Below, in pieces: positions 1 through 9,610 of a stretch of 50,184 bases of DNA. The first letter of the stretch is position 1, and each line of letters opens with the position of its first letter. The stretch lies in NCBI GenBank assembly GCA_964540295.1, contig CAZIMT010000003.1, forward strand, positions 1-50,184, in the 5' to 3' direction. The position numbers and the translations under genes are program-made. The stretch is from CAZCPB01 sp964540295 (GTDB taxonomy: Bacteria > Planctomycetota > Phycisphaerae > Phycisphaerales > UBA1924). The notes under the pieces were generated by a model. That model saw only the letters and a list, made by a program, of their open reading frames with translations, was not told the origin of the DNA and made no database searches.

Positions 1-1
1 C

Positions 2-790
2 CCGCCGGAGATTCGTGAGAACCGCGGCGAGCTCGTGTTGAAAGAGACGCCGCGGCTCGTCGAGGTTGCGGACGTGCAGGCCGAGCTTCACGCGCACACC
101 ACGGCCTCGGACGGGCGGTTGAGCATCCGGGAACTGGCCGAGCGAGCCAAGGGGCTTGGGTTCCACACGATCGCGGTGACCGATCACTCTAAGTCGTCGT
201 ACGGCGTGGCGAATGGGTTGTCGACGGAGCGGCTGCGCGAGCATATCAAGGGGGTGCGGCGCGTGAACGAGGAGATCGAGGGGATCACCGTGCTCGCAGG
301 GTCGGAGGTGGACATTTTGGCGGACGGCTCGCTGGACTACAGCGATGAACTGCTGGCGGAGCTTGACGTGGTGGTGGCGAGCCCGCACGTTTCTCTGGCG
401 CAGGATTCGGAGACGGCCACGGCCCGGCTGCTGCGCGCGATCCGGCACCCGCTCGTGCACATCATCGGGCATCCGACGGGGCGGCTGATCAATCGGCGGC
501 GCGGGCTGGAGCCGGACATCCGGGAGCTGGCAGCGGCGGCCAAGGAGCACGACGTGGCGCTCGAGATCAACACGCACTGGATGCGGCTGGACCTGCGCGA
601 CCTGCACGTGCGCGTGGCGATGGACGCCGGTTGCGTGGCGGTGATCAACAATGACGTGCACGAATCGGGCGACTTCGAACATCTTCGACTGGGCGTGCTG
701 ACGGCGCGGCGCGGCGGGGTCACGCCGGAGCGATGTGTGAACACATGGACAGCGAAGAAGTTGCACGGGTGGTTGAAGGCGAAGCGGTGA
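2..790 (+). CDS. polX: DNA polymerase/3'-5' exonuclease PolX, C-terminal PHP domain (5' end outside window)
   Basis: The frame is open from the first base of the window, so only the C-terminal part of the gene is visible (about 262 codons). The segment begins PPEIRENRGE, the linker typical of bacterial family-X polymerases, and continues into a PHP phosphoesterase domain. Metal-ligand motifs are visible: HAHTTASDG, the TDHS motif, a central GSEVDI, the SPH motif and the late NNDVHESGD motif. In PolX proteins this domain supplies Mn-dependent 3'-5' exonuclease and AP-endonuclease activity for base-excision repair and gap filling. The polymerase part lies upstream. A free-standing PHP phosphatase is less likely, because the PPE..RGE linker is present upstream of the PHP motifs. 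Stop is TGA at 788-790. Confidence 0.85.
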   Translation, partial: PPEIRENRGELVLKETPRLVEVADVQAELHAHTTASDGRLSIRELAERAKGLGFHTIAVTDHSKSSYGVANGLSTERLREHIKGVRRVNEEIEGITVLAGSEVDILADGSLDYSDELLAELDVVVASPHVSLAQDSETATARLLRAIRHPLVHIIGHPTGRLINRRRGLEPDIRELAAAAKEHDVALEINTHWMRLDLRDLHVRVAMDAGCVAVINNDVHESGDFEHLRLGVLTARRGGVTPERCVNTWTAKKLHGWLKAKR

Positions 791-998
791 TCGAGCTTCG
801 GGCGGCCGTGTGGTGACTGAAGGGGTTGGAGCGGAAGACTACAGTAAGAACTCGGTGGCAGTGCTGCGCTGGGGAAATGTTGAAGAGATACGAGAAGTTG
901 AGGGAGTAGGCACAGTTCAAAAAATGTGCCACTCAGATTGGTAGGGCGGAACAAAGCTACTCGTGCCCGTGTTGGTCGCACGCAAGGAACCAGATCTC

Positions 999-2528
999 AT
1001 GTTCGATCGCCTTTCCGACGGTTTTTCCAGTGTTCTCCGCAAGCTCTCGGGCCAGGCGGTTATCACCGAATCGAACGTGCGCGACGCGATGGCCGAGGTG
1101 CGCACGTCGCTGCTCGACGCGGACGTTCACGCTTCGGTGGTGGACGAGTTCTGCATGGGGGTCATGCAGGACGCGGTGGGACGGGAGGTGACCAAGAGCC
1201 TCAAGCCGGGCCAGGAGATGATCGGCATCGTACATGCGAGGTTGGTGCAGCTGCTCGGCGGCACGACCGGCGACCAGACGATCCCCGGTATCGGGCTGCC
1301 CGCGGGCGATGGCGCGATCATGCACGTGAGCCCCGGGCCGACGATCGTGATGATGTGCGGGCTGCAGGGGTCGGGGAAGACAACGACGTGCGGCAAGCTG
1401 GCGGCGTACCTGAAGAAACGCGGGCGTTCGGTGATGCTCGCGGCGGCGGACTTGCAGCGGCCGGCCGCGGTAGAGCAGTTGGAGACGGTGGCGCGGCAGG
1501 TCGAAGCAGACATGCCGGGCGGGGCGCGGGTTACTTTTTATTCCGAGCCCGACAAGGTCGCGGCCTATGGCAAGGCCGTCGGCGCGGCGGTGGGGGTGTG
1601 CCAGCGGGCGCTGATTGCGGCGCAGAAGGCCGGGATCGACACGCTGATTCTTGATACCGCGGGCCGACTTCACGTCAACGACGAACTCATGGGCGAGCTG
1701 CAGCAGGTGAACAAGACCATGCACCCGCACCAGATCCTGTTGGTGGTCGATGCGATGACCGGTCAGGACGCCGTGAACTCGGCCAAGGCGTTCCACGCGA
1801 AGTTAGAAGTCGACGGCATCATCCTGACGAAGTTCGATTCCGACACCCGCGGCGGCGCGGCGCTCTCGGTCAAGCACGTCACCGGCGCTCCGATCAAGTT
1901 CATCGGCGTCGGCGAGAAGCTCGACGCGCTCGAAGAGTTCTTCGCGGACCGCATGGCCGGGCGGATCTTGGGCATGGGCGACGTCGTGAGCCTGGTGGAG
2001 AAGGCTCAGCAGGAAGTTTCTCAGGAAGAGGCCGAGCGGATCCAGAAGCGGATGGAGAAGGGCCAGCTGACGATGGAGGACTTCCTGGGGCAGATGAAGA
2101 CGCTGCGGCGGATGGGGCCGATGAAGCAGTTGCTCGGGCTGCTGCCGGGCGTGGGATCGGCGCTCAAGGATGTTCACGTCGAGGAGAAGCAGCTTGATCG
2201 CGTCGAGGCAATGATCAGCTCGATGACCAAGGGCGAGCGTGAGAAGCCCAACACGATCGACAATTCACGACGAAAGCGGATCTCGGCGGGCTCGGGCGTG
2301 CAGCAGAACGACGTCGGGAATCTGGTGCGGCAGTTCGATACCGTGAACAAGCTGACCAAGCAGATGGCGGGGCTTTCGGCGGCTGGCAAGGCCAAGGCCG
2401 TGAAGGAGCTCGGGTCGGCGGGCGTGACGTCGGGGATGCCTGGCTTGCAGGGGATGCCGGGGTTTGGGAGCAAGGGCTCGTCGTTCGCGCCGAGCGTGAA
2501 GGACCGGTTTAAGAAGCGGAAAAAGTAG
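999..2528 (+). CDS. ffh: Signal recognition particle GTPase Ffh
   Basis: The product is about 509 residues. It binds SRP RNA and signal sequences on nascent chains and delivers ribosomes to FtsY at the membrane. The order is an N-terminal helical domain (MFDRLSDGFSSVLRKLSGQ), a G domain with P-loop GLQGSGKTTT near residue 121, DTAGRL and TKFDSDTRGGA, then a Met-rich M domain with the RRMGPMKQ..GLLPG motif, and a basic C-terminus. A longer frame starts at GTG 963, but I chose ATG 999: MFDRL is the usual Ffh N-terminus and an AAGGA lies upstream at about 983-987. The gene converges on the minus-strand operon 45 bases downstream. No SRP RNA is seen nearby. Confidence 0.95.
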   Translation: MFDRLSDGFSSVLRKLSGQAVITESNVRDAMAEVRTSLLDADVHASVVDEFCMGVMQDAVGREVTKSLKPGQEMIGIVHARLVQLLGGTTGDQTIPGIGLPAGDGAIMHVSPGPTIVMMCGLQGSGKTTTCGKLAAYLKKRGRSVMLAAADLQRPAAVEQLETVARQVEADMPGGARVTFYSEPDKVAAYGKAVGAAVGVCQRALIAAQKAGIDTLILDTAGRLHVNDELMGELQQVNKTMHPHQILLVVDAMTGQDAVNSAKAFHAKLEVDGIILTKFDSDTRGGAALSVKHVTGAPIKFIGVGEKLDALEEFFADRMAGRILGMGDVVSLVEKAQQEVSQEEAERIQKRMEKGQLTMEDFLGQMKTLRRMGPMKQLLGLLPGVGSALKDVHVEEKQLDRVEAMISSMTKGEREKPNTIDNSRRKRISAGSGVQQNDVGNLVRQFDTVNKLTKQMAGLSAAGKAKAVKELGSAGVTSGMPGLQGMPGFGSKGSSFAPSVKDRFKKRKK

Positions 2529-2573
2529 AATTACGGGTTTCGTTGCGTTGGTCCCCATCGACCGGCGCCTCTT

Positions 2574-4316
2574 TCACCGCAGCTTCGATTCAAACTTCGC
2601 AGAGTCGGCCCAGAACTCCTTCGGGCAGTTCGGGCAGCAGAAGCCGATGACCCGGCCGTTGTGGACGATCGAGTACTTCGCGACCACCGGGCTTCCGGAG
2701 ACCGGGCAGACGGTGTTGGCCGGTGCGAGGTCGGCGGCCTGAGTCGTAGTCTGACTAGGTACCTGAGCTATTGACGGTGGAGCGCCGGTCACTGGCGCGT
2801 CACTCGAAAGTTTGATCTCGCTCTCGGTCGTCGTGATTGTCGTCACGGCGCGATCGCCCGCATCAACGAAGAGCTTGGGCCGCTCGCGGCGGAGGCGGTC
2901 GATGCCCTCGGGCGTGATCCCAGATTTCCAGAGGTACACGCGAAGGAGCGAGGGCATCTCGACGATCGCGGCAACCGCGCCGTCGTCGAGCCGGGTCTGC
3001 GAGAGTACCAGCTCGTTGATCGTTGTTGAAGATCTCAGAGTTGCGATGCCGCTTGTCGAGACGGCCGTCGCTCGAAGATCGAGACGGCGGAGGCTGGGGA
3101 ACGCGGCAAGGAATGGCATCGAAGCGTCGGTGACCCTGGTGCGAGCGAGAGAAACGTCCGCGAGATTCGAGTGCAGCGGGGCGAGAAGTTCGCGAGCTTG
3201 CTGGTCGTCGATCTGTGCCGCCACGGCCGCGGGATCGACGACCAGCAGGGTCGAGTCCTGCGCGATCGGCGCGACGTGGATGAATCGATCTCGGAGAGCT
3301 TGGATCGCGGCGAGCGGCGCTTCGGCGAGATTGAGCGAGGCGGTGCTGGGCTTTTCTGCGTCGGGAAGATCGAGCATCTGATTGCCCGCCTTCGGTTCGG
3401 CCGACTTTGTTGGGGATTTCGCTCGAGGGACGACTTCTGACGAAGCCGCGCCGGGCGACACGGATAGATCTGTAAAGCTTGCGCCCGATGCGATCCATGC
3501 TTCGATCGCCGTGATCTCCTGCTCTGTTGGCTGCGGTTTGGCTCGAGGTGGCATGTGCTCGTCGTCGTCGATCGGGAGCCGTAGGCGGGTGACGAGTTCG
3601 CTGTCCTTGACGTTGCCGGGGACGATGACAGGGCCGTACTCGCCGCCTTTGAGGATGGCTTCGCGAGTGTGAAGGGCGAGCTCACCCTTCTGTTTGGTTG
3701 CGCTGTGGCAGCTGGAACAGCGTTGGGCGAGGATGGGCGCGATCACGGTCTCGAAGTGGGTGGTGGGGGACGCCGCGGCTGTGGGTTGTTCGCCGCGATT
3801 ATATTTGTCGGTGGGTGTCTGCTCGAAGTTGCCGGGCTCTTCTGGATCAGACGCACGCTCGGGCGGCGCTGCTCTCGCAGGCTTTTCCGGCTTGGCATCG
3901 AGCGGCGCGAAGAGGAAGTTTTCGCCGTGCGTCATGGTTGCGCCGAGGTGGCCGGCGGGGAGGAGGCAAGCCATGCAGATCGCGAGCGCGATTCGTCGCG
4001 GCCAGGGGGAAGATTGGTAGAAATAAAATGCGGCGGTGAGCACGGACGCGACTGCGACGGCGATGCCCAGATTTCGGTGCAGCTCGACGGGACCGCCGTC
4101 GTAGTCTCCGCTGAGGCTGAGCACGTAGCCTGTGACCGCGGTGAAAACCGCCGAGGCCGCGGCCAGCACGGCGATGAACCGCGCCACGGCGACCCACGCG
4201 GCGTCACGCTTGAACAGCGTGACGGCTTCGATCGCCGCGAGGCCCGCGAGTAGGCCGATGGGCATGTGGAGCACGAGCGGGTGGAATCGTCCGAAGACCT
4301 GGATCCATTGGTTCAA
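2574..4316 (-). CDS. Membrane protein with DUF2231-like helices, c-type haem domain, leucine-rich repeats and C-terminal YHS/TRASH-like metal site
   Basis: The protein is 580 residues and mosaic. Residues 1-130 are about four hydrophobic helices with the DUF2231-like start (FHPLVLHMPIGLLAG). Residues 190-280 form a planctomycete cytochrome-c (PSCyt1-like) domain with CSSCH at 200-204 and the distal MPP motif near 255. Residues 370-480 are leucine-rich repeats (LRRLDLRATAVS-type). The C-terminus has two cysteine pairs, CPVSG near 537 and CCPNC at 560-564, resembling YHS/TRASH metal-binding modules. The start is TTG, with GGAG a few bases upstream on the minus strand. It is the last gene of an operon with the DUF1501 and DUF1549/1553 genes (gap 21 bases). 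The exact function is unknown; a haem- and metal-binding membrane protein is inferred. Confidence 0.8.
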   Translation of the reverse strand: MNQWIQVFGRFHPLVLHMPIGLLAGLAAIEAVTLFKRDAAWVAVARFIAVLAAASAVFTAVTGYVLSLSGDYDGGPVELHRNLGIAVAVASVLTAAFYFYQSSPWPRRIALAICMACLLPAGHLGATMTHGENFLFAPLDAKPEKPARAAPPERASDPEEPGNFEQTPTDKYNRGEQPTAAASPTTHFETVIAPILAQRCSSCHSATKQKGELALHTREAILKGGEYGPVIVPGNVKDSELVTRLRLPIDDDEHMPPRAKPQPTEQEITAIEAWIASGASFTDLSVSPGAASSEVVPRAKSPTKSAEPKAGNQMLDLPDAEKPSTASLNLAEAPLAAIQALRDRFIHVAPIAQDSTLLVVDPAAVAAQIDDQQARELLAPLHSNLADVSLARTRVTDASMPFLAAFPSLRRLDLRATAVSTSGIATLRSSTTINELVLSQTRLDDGAVAAIVEMPSLLRVYLWKSGITPEGIDRLRRERPKLFVDAGDRAVTTITTTESEIKLSSDAPVTGAPPSIAQVPSQTTTQAADLAPANTVCPVSGSPVVAKYSIVHNGRVIGFCCPNCPKEFWADSAKFESKLR

Positions 4317-4337
4317 GAATCGCTCCGTCGGAAAGAA

Positions 4338-5819
4338 TCAGGCGAGGATGGGGTGAATGACCTTGCCGAAGACGTCGGTCAGTCTGAAGTCTCGGCCTTG
4401 GTGGCGGTAGACGAGCTGCTCGTGGTTCATGCCCATCAGGTGCAGAAGGGTTGCGTGCAGGTCGTGGACATCGACGGGGTTCTCGACGATGTTGTACGAA
4501 AAATCATCGGTCGCGCCGTAGGAGATTCCGGGCTTGATCCCGCCGCCAGCGAGCCACATGGTGAAGCAGCGCGGGTGATGGTCGCGGCCGTAGTTTTGCG
4601 GCGTGAGCTCGCCCTGGCTGTAGACGGTTCGTCCGAACTCGCCCGACCAGATGATGAGGGTTTCGTCAAGAAGTCCGCGACGGCGCAGGTCCTTGACCAG
4701 GGCAGCCTGCGGCTGGTCTACCGCACTGGACTGAGATTTCATGTCTTTGGGGAGGTTCCCGTGCTGGTCCCACCCGCGCATATAGAGCTGCACGAAGCGC
4801 ACGCCGCGTTCGGAGAGTCGCCGCGCGAGGAGACAATTGGCGGCGAAGCTGCCGGGCTTTTTTACGTCCGGGCCGTACATGGTGAGGGTTTCTTCGTCCT
4901 CGTCGCCGAAGTCGGTGAGGTCGGGGACGGACATCTGCATGCGGTAGGCCATCTCGCTCTGCGCGATGCGTGTGCGGATCTCAGGGTCGAGCGTGCGCTC
5001 GAACTCGCTCTCGTTCAACGAGCCGACGAGGTCGAGCATGGCGCGGCGGTCGTCGCGTTTCATGCCGTCGGGGTCGCGGAGGTAAAGAACGGTGTTCGCG
5101 CCGGTGCGAAGCTTGCAGCCTTGGTGCTCGCTGGGAAGAAAGCCGCTGCCCCAGAAACGAGCGGAGAGGGCCTGGACGTTGCCGCCGTTGGCCTGCGTGA
5201 TGAGAACGACGAAGGTGGGGAGGTTGGCGTTGGCGCTGCCCAGGCCGTAGCTGGCCCAGGATCCAAAGGAAGGACGCCCGGGCTGCTGGTTTCCGGTTTG
5301 GAAGAACGTGATGCCGGGTTCGTGGTTGATGGCTTCGGTGTGCATGGAGCGGATGAAGCAGAGCTCGTGCGCGACGCTGCCGGTGTGAGGCATGAGCTCG
5401 CTGACCCACGCGCCGTCCTGGTTGTTGGCGTACTTGCTGAACTTGAAGATCGACGGCGCGATCGGGAATCGGGCCTGGCCGCTGGTCATCCCGGTGAGGC
5501 GTTGGCCTTGGCGGATAGAGTCGGGTAGGTCTTGGTTAAAGCGAGCGCGGAGCCCGGGCTTATAGTCGAAGAGGTCGTGCTGGCTGGGCGCACCTTCCAT
5601 GTGCATGTAGATCACGCGTTTGGCTTTGGGCGCAAAGTGCGGTCCGAGGGTGGGGACGTGAGCGGCAGGCGAGGCATCGAGCCTGAGGCGCCCGATCGCG
5701 GTGGGAGCGATGAGCGAAGAGAGCGCGAATGTGCCCAGCGTTGCGCCAAGCGACGAGGCGGACTTGGCAAAGAAGCGGCGTCGGGTGAGGTTCAGGAGAT
5801 GTTCTTCGAGCGGGTCCAT
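4338..5819 (-). CDS. DUF1501 family protein, Tat-exported (sulfatase-like fold)
   Basis: The product is 493 residues. The N-terminus has a twin-arginine motif (TRRRFF near residues 12-17) followed by a hydrophobic stretch, so export in a folded state is likely. The rest matches DUF1501, an alkaline-phosphatase/sulfatase-superfamily relative abundant in planctomycetes: HMEGAPSQHDLFDYKPG, the GFLPSEHQG segment, WSGEFGRT, GRDHHPRCFTMWLAGGG and a final HDLHATLLHLMG. DUF1501 genes almost always sit next to DUF1549/DUF1553 genes, as here (44 bases downstream of that gene). An AAAGAGG ribosome-binding site precedes ATG 5819. The substrate is not known; involvement in polysaccharide or sulfated-polymer processing is a published suggestion, not shown by this sequence. 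Confidence 0.9.
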   Translation of the reverse strand: MDPLEEHLLNLTRRRFFAKSASSLGATLGTFALSSLIAPTAIGRLRLDASPAAHVPTLGPHFAPKAKRVIYMHMEGAPSQHDLFDYKPGLRARFNQDLPDSIRQGQRLTGMTSGQARFPIAPSIFKFSKYANNQDGAWVSELMPHTGSVAHELCFIRSMHTEAINHEPGITFFQTGNQQPGRPSFGSWASYGLGSANANLPTFVVLITQANGGNVQALSARFWGSGFLPSEHQGCKLRTGANTVLYLRDPDGMKRDDRRAMLDLVGSLNESEFERTLDPEIRTRIAQSEMAYRMQMSVPDLTDFGDEDEETLTMYGPDVKKPGSFAANCLLARRLSERGVRFVQLYMRGWDQHGNLPKDMKSQSSAVDQPQAALVKDLRRRGLLDETLIIWSGEFGRTVYSQGELTPQNYGRDHHPRCFTMWLAGGGIKPGISYGATDDFSYNIVENPVDVHDLHATLLHLMGMNHEQLVYRHQGRDFRLTDVFGKVIHPILA

Positions 5820-5863
5820 GAGGCCTCTTTTCTCGCGGGTCGAGCGAGTCTTTTTCTTTGCGG

Positions 5864-8800
5864 TCAGTCTTTGGAAATCGTGGCGTCGAGGTTGAGCATC
5901 GAACTGGCGATCATCGTCCAGGCGGCGAGTTCGGCCGCTTCAGCGTCCTTTGGTTTCATTGATTCACCAACAGCGATGATCTTGGCGGCGTCTTCGGGGG
6001 ATTGCGAGAAGCGCTCGCGGAAATGGGCGAGCGTCCGGTTCAGGGCCGCTCGCTCGAGGTTCGACGGTTCGCGTGCGGTGCAGCGTTGGTAGAGACGGCC
6101 AAGCTTGGCCTGATCGTCGCCGGGCTCGGCCAGCGTGCGGGCGGCGAGAACGCGGGCGGCCTCGACGAACTGCTCGTCGTTCCAGAGCACGAGAGCTTGC
6201 AAGGGCGTGTTGGTGGAGATCCGTCGCACTGTGCAGGACTCGCGCGTCGGGCTGTCGAGCGCGGCCAAGGACGGCGGGGGCGCCGCGCGCTTCCAGTAGG
6301 TGTACAGGCTGCGCCGCCAGAGATCCTCGCCCTTGCCGCGTTCGTAAATGCGCGTATTGGATTCGGGCATGGCGACCTCGGCCCAAAGCCCCTCGGGCTG
6401 GTAGGGCTTGACCGATGGGCCGCCGAGTTTCTCGACGAGCAACCCCGAGACGTAGAGCGCCTGATCGCGGATCTGTTCGGCACTGAGGCGTTTGCGTGGG
6501 AAATACGAGAGCCATCGGTTGTCCGGATCAGACTGGACGACCTCGCCGCGAACCCGCGAACTCTGCCGGTAGGTGCTGCTGGTCACGACCAGCTTGAGCA
6601 TGTGCCGCACGTCCCAGCCAGATTCGCGGAACTCGACCGCAAGCCAATCCAGCAGTTCAGGGTGACTCGGCCACTCGCCCTGATAGCCGAAATCTTCTGT
6701 TGTTCGAACGATCCCGCTGCCGAATGCGAGTTCCCAGAGACGGTTGACCGCGACCCGCGCGACCAGCGGATTCTCGGCGGACGTCAGCCACGCGGAGAGG
6801 CCTAGCCGGTCGTGCGGCACGTTTTCTGGCAGCTTTCCCAGAAGCGCCGGGACCGCGCGAGTCACGGGGCGGGCCTTGTCGGGCTTATCGTAGTCGCCGC
6901 GTTTGAGCACGAAGGTCTCGCGCGGCTTGGGGAGCTCTTTCATCACCATTGTTTTCGGCGCGGCGACGTCGATCGCTTCGATCCGCTTGGTGTTCACGCT
7001 GATCTCGTCGGCGAGCGAGCGGTAGCGCGTCGAGTAGGCCAGCTTCCAGGCTGTGCCGAGCTTGGCGGCGCGCTCGGGAGTTTGCTCGGACGTTGGTCCG
7101 ACCGCGGCGACGATGTCCCGGGGCAGGGCGCTGGATTCAGGGACCAATCGCCAGTAAAAACCGCCGGGGCCGCCGGTGTTCACGACTTTAAGAACGACCC
7201 AGTTCTCTCCCTCGACGAGGTTCAGCGTGACCTTGTCTTGATCGGCGAGCATACTTCGCTCGGCTTTGTTCTCGGCAACTTTGGTGCCGTTGAGAAAGAG
7301 CTGGAACCCGTCGTCGCTACCTAGCGAGACCTCGACCTGGCGTGGGGAGGGCGAGAAAAGTGAGCGGCCGACGAACGTGACGGCCAGGCCTTGGGGTAAG
7401 TCGTAGTTCAGTTTCTCATCCGCGAGATTCAGTGAGAACTTCCACGTCAGTTTGCCCGGTGCGAAATTCTTCGTGGTGTCGAGCGACGCGTCCTTTTCGG
7501 GGCCGAACTCGCGCGCGTACGCGTCGTCCTTGGATGAGGGCGTGAAGGGGCCGAGCTGATGCCACGCGCTGGATATCACAGGCAATGAGGCCGTGCCTTG
7601 ATCGGTCATGGTTCCGAGCGAGAGGCGGACCCTGCCGAGCGTGTGGTTCGCGTAGATGGATTGGAAGGAGAGCTTGATCCGGACCTCGGTGCCGCCCTCA
7701 AAGCCGAACGGCCGCTCGGCCTGGAACAGCGCGAGCCGGTTGCCCGGGATCTCGTGCGCGGCAACCGCCCAGCCAGCATCCATTAACTTTAACGCTGCGA
7801 CCGCGGCATCAGAATGGATGACGTTGGTCACCCTGTAATCCCCGTTCATCTGTTCAACATCAGCCCAGGCCCAGGTCAGATGGATGGGCGTGCGCTGCGA
7901 TGGATCCGCGACCGAGACCGCTTCCGCTTCGATCCTTGAAAGCACCGCGTTGCCGTTGGGAGCACGCCCGACGCGGCTCATGAACATGCTCGCGTCGCCG
8001 AGCGCTTCCAGCGCGATGAGCCGAAGATTGGTGCCCTCGGCGCGAACGGAGATCTGGAACTCGTCGCGGTCCGGGTTCGCGCCCGAGGCGAGAACGGAGC
8101 GATCGTTCTGGACGGTCATCGTCGAGCCCGACGTCGAGGCCACGCTCAACACGAGGTTGTTCTGCCACGCGATCCCGGAGCGCGTGGGCAAGGCCGCGAA
8201 GAACTCGGCACGCTGCGAATCCTCTTTGGGGTCGCTCTCGTCGAGCTTGACCGTGCTCGCGGCGAGGAGAGCGCTGATCTCGGCGCGTTCTTTCTTCTGA
8301 GCGGCCGTCGGCACGACGAGGAACGGCTCAAAGGCGCGCTGCGGGTCGGGGAGCTGCGAATAGAGGCCTGGCTCCTCGATCGAGTTGAAGAACGAGAGCA
8401 GGCTGAAGAACTCGGACTGCGAGACCGGGTCGAACTTGTGGTCGTGACAACGAGCACACCCGACGGTCAGGCCCAGGAACACCGATCCTGTGGTGGCCGT
8501 GCGTTCCACGGCGTACTCGACGAGATACTCCTCGGCGATCGCGCCGCCTTCGTCGGTCGTGACGTGATTGCGGTTGAACCCGCTGGCGATCTTCTGATCG
8601 TCGGTCGCACTTGAGATCAGGTCGCCCGCGAGCTGCTCCGTGAGAAATCGGTCGAAGGGCATGTTGTCGCGATACGCGTTGAGCACCCAATCGCGCCACA
8701 GCCAGATCTGGCGCCCCGCGTCCATATGGATGCCGGAGGTATCGGCGAAGCGCGACGAATCAAGCCACGGAACGGCAAGCCGCTCGGCGGTTCGCGTTCG

Positions 8801-9583
8801 GTACGGATCATCGTTCATCAACCGATCGACGAGACGTTCGTAGGCGTCGGGCCTTTGGTCGTTGCTGAACTCGGCAAGTTCTTCCGGAGTCGGCGGCAGG
8901 CCCGTCAGGTCGAGGAAGACGCGGCGTGCGAGGGTTGAGCGTTCGGCCTCGGGGGCTGGCTTGATCTGGTGGCGCTCGAGCGTGCTCTGAATGAAGCCGT
9001 CGATCTCGTTGCGTGCCCAGCCCTGCGATTTCAGCGCTGGCGGCGCGGGACGCTTGGGCGCAACGAACGCCCAGTGCGGCTCGTAGGCTGCCCCCGAATC
9101 GACCCAGTGCTTCAGCAGTTCTTTCTCTTGATCATTCAGGGGCTTCTTGCCAGCCTTGGGTGGAGGCATGACCTCGTCGGGATCGGTAGACGTGATGCGT
9201 TTCCAGAGTTCGCTCTGGTCCGCGCGGCCGGGGACGATCGCGTGCGCACCGCCCTTGCGCTCGGTGGTCGCGGAATCTCGATCATCGAGCCGAAGGTCGG
9301 CCTGCCGCGAGCTGGGATCGGGGCCGTGGCACTTAAAACAGCGGTCAGACAAGATCGGTCTGATATCGCGGCCGAAGCGGACCGGATCGACGCCCTTGGG
9401 CACGTCGGGCGTGACGTCCTCGGGCGTGGGCATGTCGGCCGAGATCCCGAGCAGCCCGAGCCCGCACGCCACGAGTGCGGCGAGCCAGATTAGCGGCGCG
9501 TGACGATAAATGAACGCCCGCGCATGAGCGGAACGTGGGCGGTGCGCGCGATCGGAATCGAAGCGAGGATCGTCGATCAACAT
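5864..9583 (-). CDS. Planctomycete cytochrome c + DUF1549 + DUF1553 protein
   Basis: The protein is 1239 residues. After an N-terminal membrane anchor (about residues 30-48) comes a PSCyt1 haem domain with CFKCH at 82-86 and a distal MPPP motif. DUF1549 follows (DGFIQSTLERHQIKPAPEAE, LDLTGLPPTPEE), and it contains a second CARCH within VGCARCHDHKFDPV. A middle beta-rich region (about 690-840) resembles a PA14/carbohydrate-binding module (DDGFQLFLNG). DUF1553 occupies the C-terminal third (NRLWELAFGSGIV, FPRKRLSAEQIRDQAL, NTPLQALVLWND). It is the first gene of the operon with the DUF1501 and DUF2231/cytochrome genes. A TATCCT hexamer (9591-9596, minus strand) ends seven bases before ATG 9583 and no Shine-Dalgarno is present, so the transcript may be leaderless. 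Function is unknown. Confidence 0.9.
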   Translation of the reverse strand: MLIDDPRFDSDRAHRPRSAHARAFIYRHAPLIWLAALVACGLGLLGISADMPTPEDVTPDVPKGVDPVRFGRDIRPILSDRCFKCHGPDPSSRQADLRLDDRDSATTERKGGAHAIVPGRADQSELWKRITSTDPDEVMPPPKAGKKPLNDQEKELLKHWVDSGAAYEPHWAFVAPKRPAPPALKSQGWARNEIDGFIQSTLERHQIKPAPEAERSTLARRVFLDLTGLPPTPEELAEFSNDQRPDAYERLVDRLMNDDPYRTRTAERLAVPWLDSSRFADTSGIHMDAGRQIWLWRDWVLNAYRDNMPFDRFLTEQLAGDLISSATDDQKIASGFNRNHVTTDEGGAIAEEYLVEYAVERTATTGSVFLGLTVGCARCHDHKFDPVSQSEFFSLLSFFNSIEEPGLYSQLPDPQRAFEPFLVVPTAAQKKERAEISALLAASTVKLDESDPKEDSQRAEFFAALPTRSGIAWQNNLVLSVASTSGSTMTVQNDRSVLASGANPDRDEFQISVRAEGTNLRLIALEALGDASMFMSRVGRAPNGNAVLSRIEAEAVSVADPSQRTPIHLTWAWADVEQMNGDYRVTNVIHSDAAVAALKLMDAGWAVAAHEIPGNRLALFQAERPFGFEGGTEVRIKLSFQSIYANHTLGRVRLSLGTMTDQGTASLPVISSAWHQLGPFTPSSKDDAYAREFGPEKDASLDTTKNFAPGKLTWKFSLNLADEKLNYDLPQGLAVTFVGRSLFSPSPRQVEVSLGSDDGFQLFLNGTKVAENKAERSMLADQDKVTLNLVEGENWVVLKVVNTGGPGGFYWRLVPESSALPRDIVAAVGPTSEQTPERAAKLGTAWKLAYSTRYRSLADEISVNTKRIEAIDVAAPKTMVMKELPKPRETFVLKRGDYDKPDKARPVTRAVPALLGKLPENVPHDRLGLSAWLTSAENPLVARVAVNRLWELAFGSGIVRTTEDFGYQGEWPSHPELLDWLAVEFRESGWDVRHMLKLVVTSSTYRQSSRVRGEVVQSDPDNRWLSYFPRKRLSAEQIRDQALYVSGLLVEKLGGPSVKPYQPEGLWAEVAMPESNTRIYERGKGEDLWRRSLYTYWKRAAPPPSLAALDSPTRESCTVRRISTNTPLQALVLWNDEQFVEAARVLAARTLAEPGDDQAKLGRLYQRCTAREPSNLERAALNRTLAHFRERFSQSPEDAAKIIAVGESMKPKDAEAAELAAWTMIASSMLNLDATISKD

Positions 9584-9610
9584 TCCACGCAGGATACCAG
9601 AAATCGCGTG

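Noticed and set aside
908..929. Inverted repeat GGCACA...TGTGCC between polX and ffh, considered as a terminator.
   Set aside because: The loop is A-rich and no T tract follows; the 208-base gap shows no other structure.
790..998. Search for SRP RNA next to ffh.
   Set aside because: The conserved SRP RNA apical loop sequence is not present in this gap on either strand.
4266..5528. 420-codon open frame on the plus strand.
   Set aside because: It is antisense to the well-supported DUF1501 gene and has no recognisable domain.
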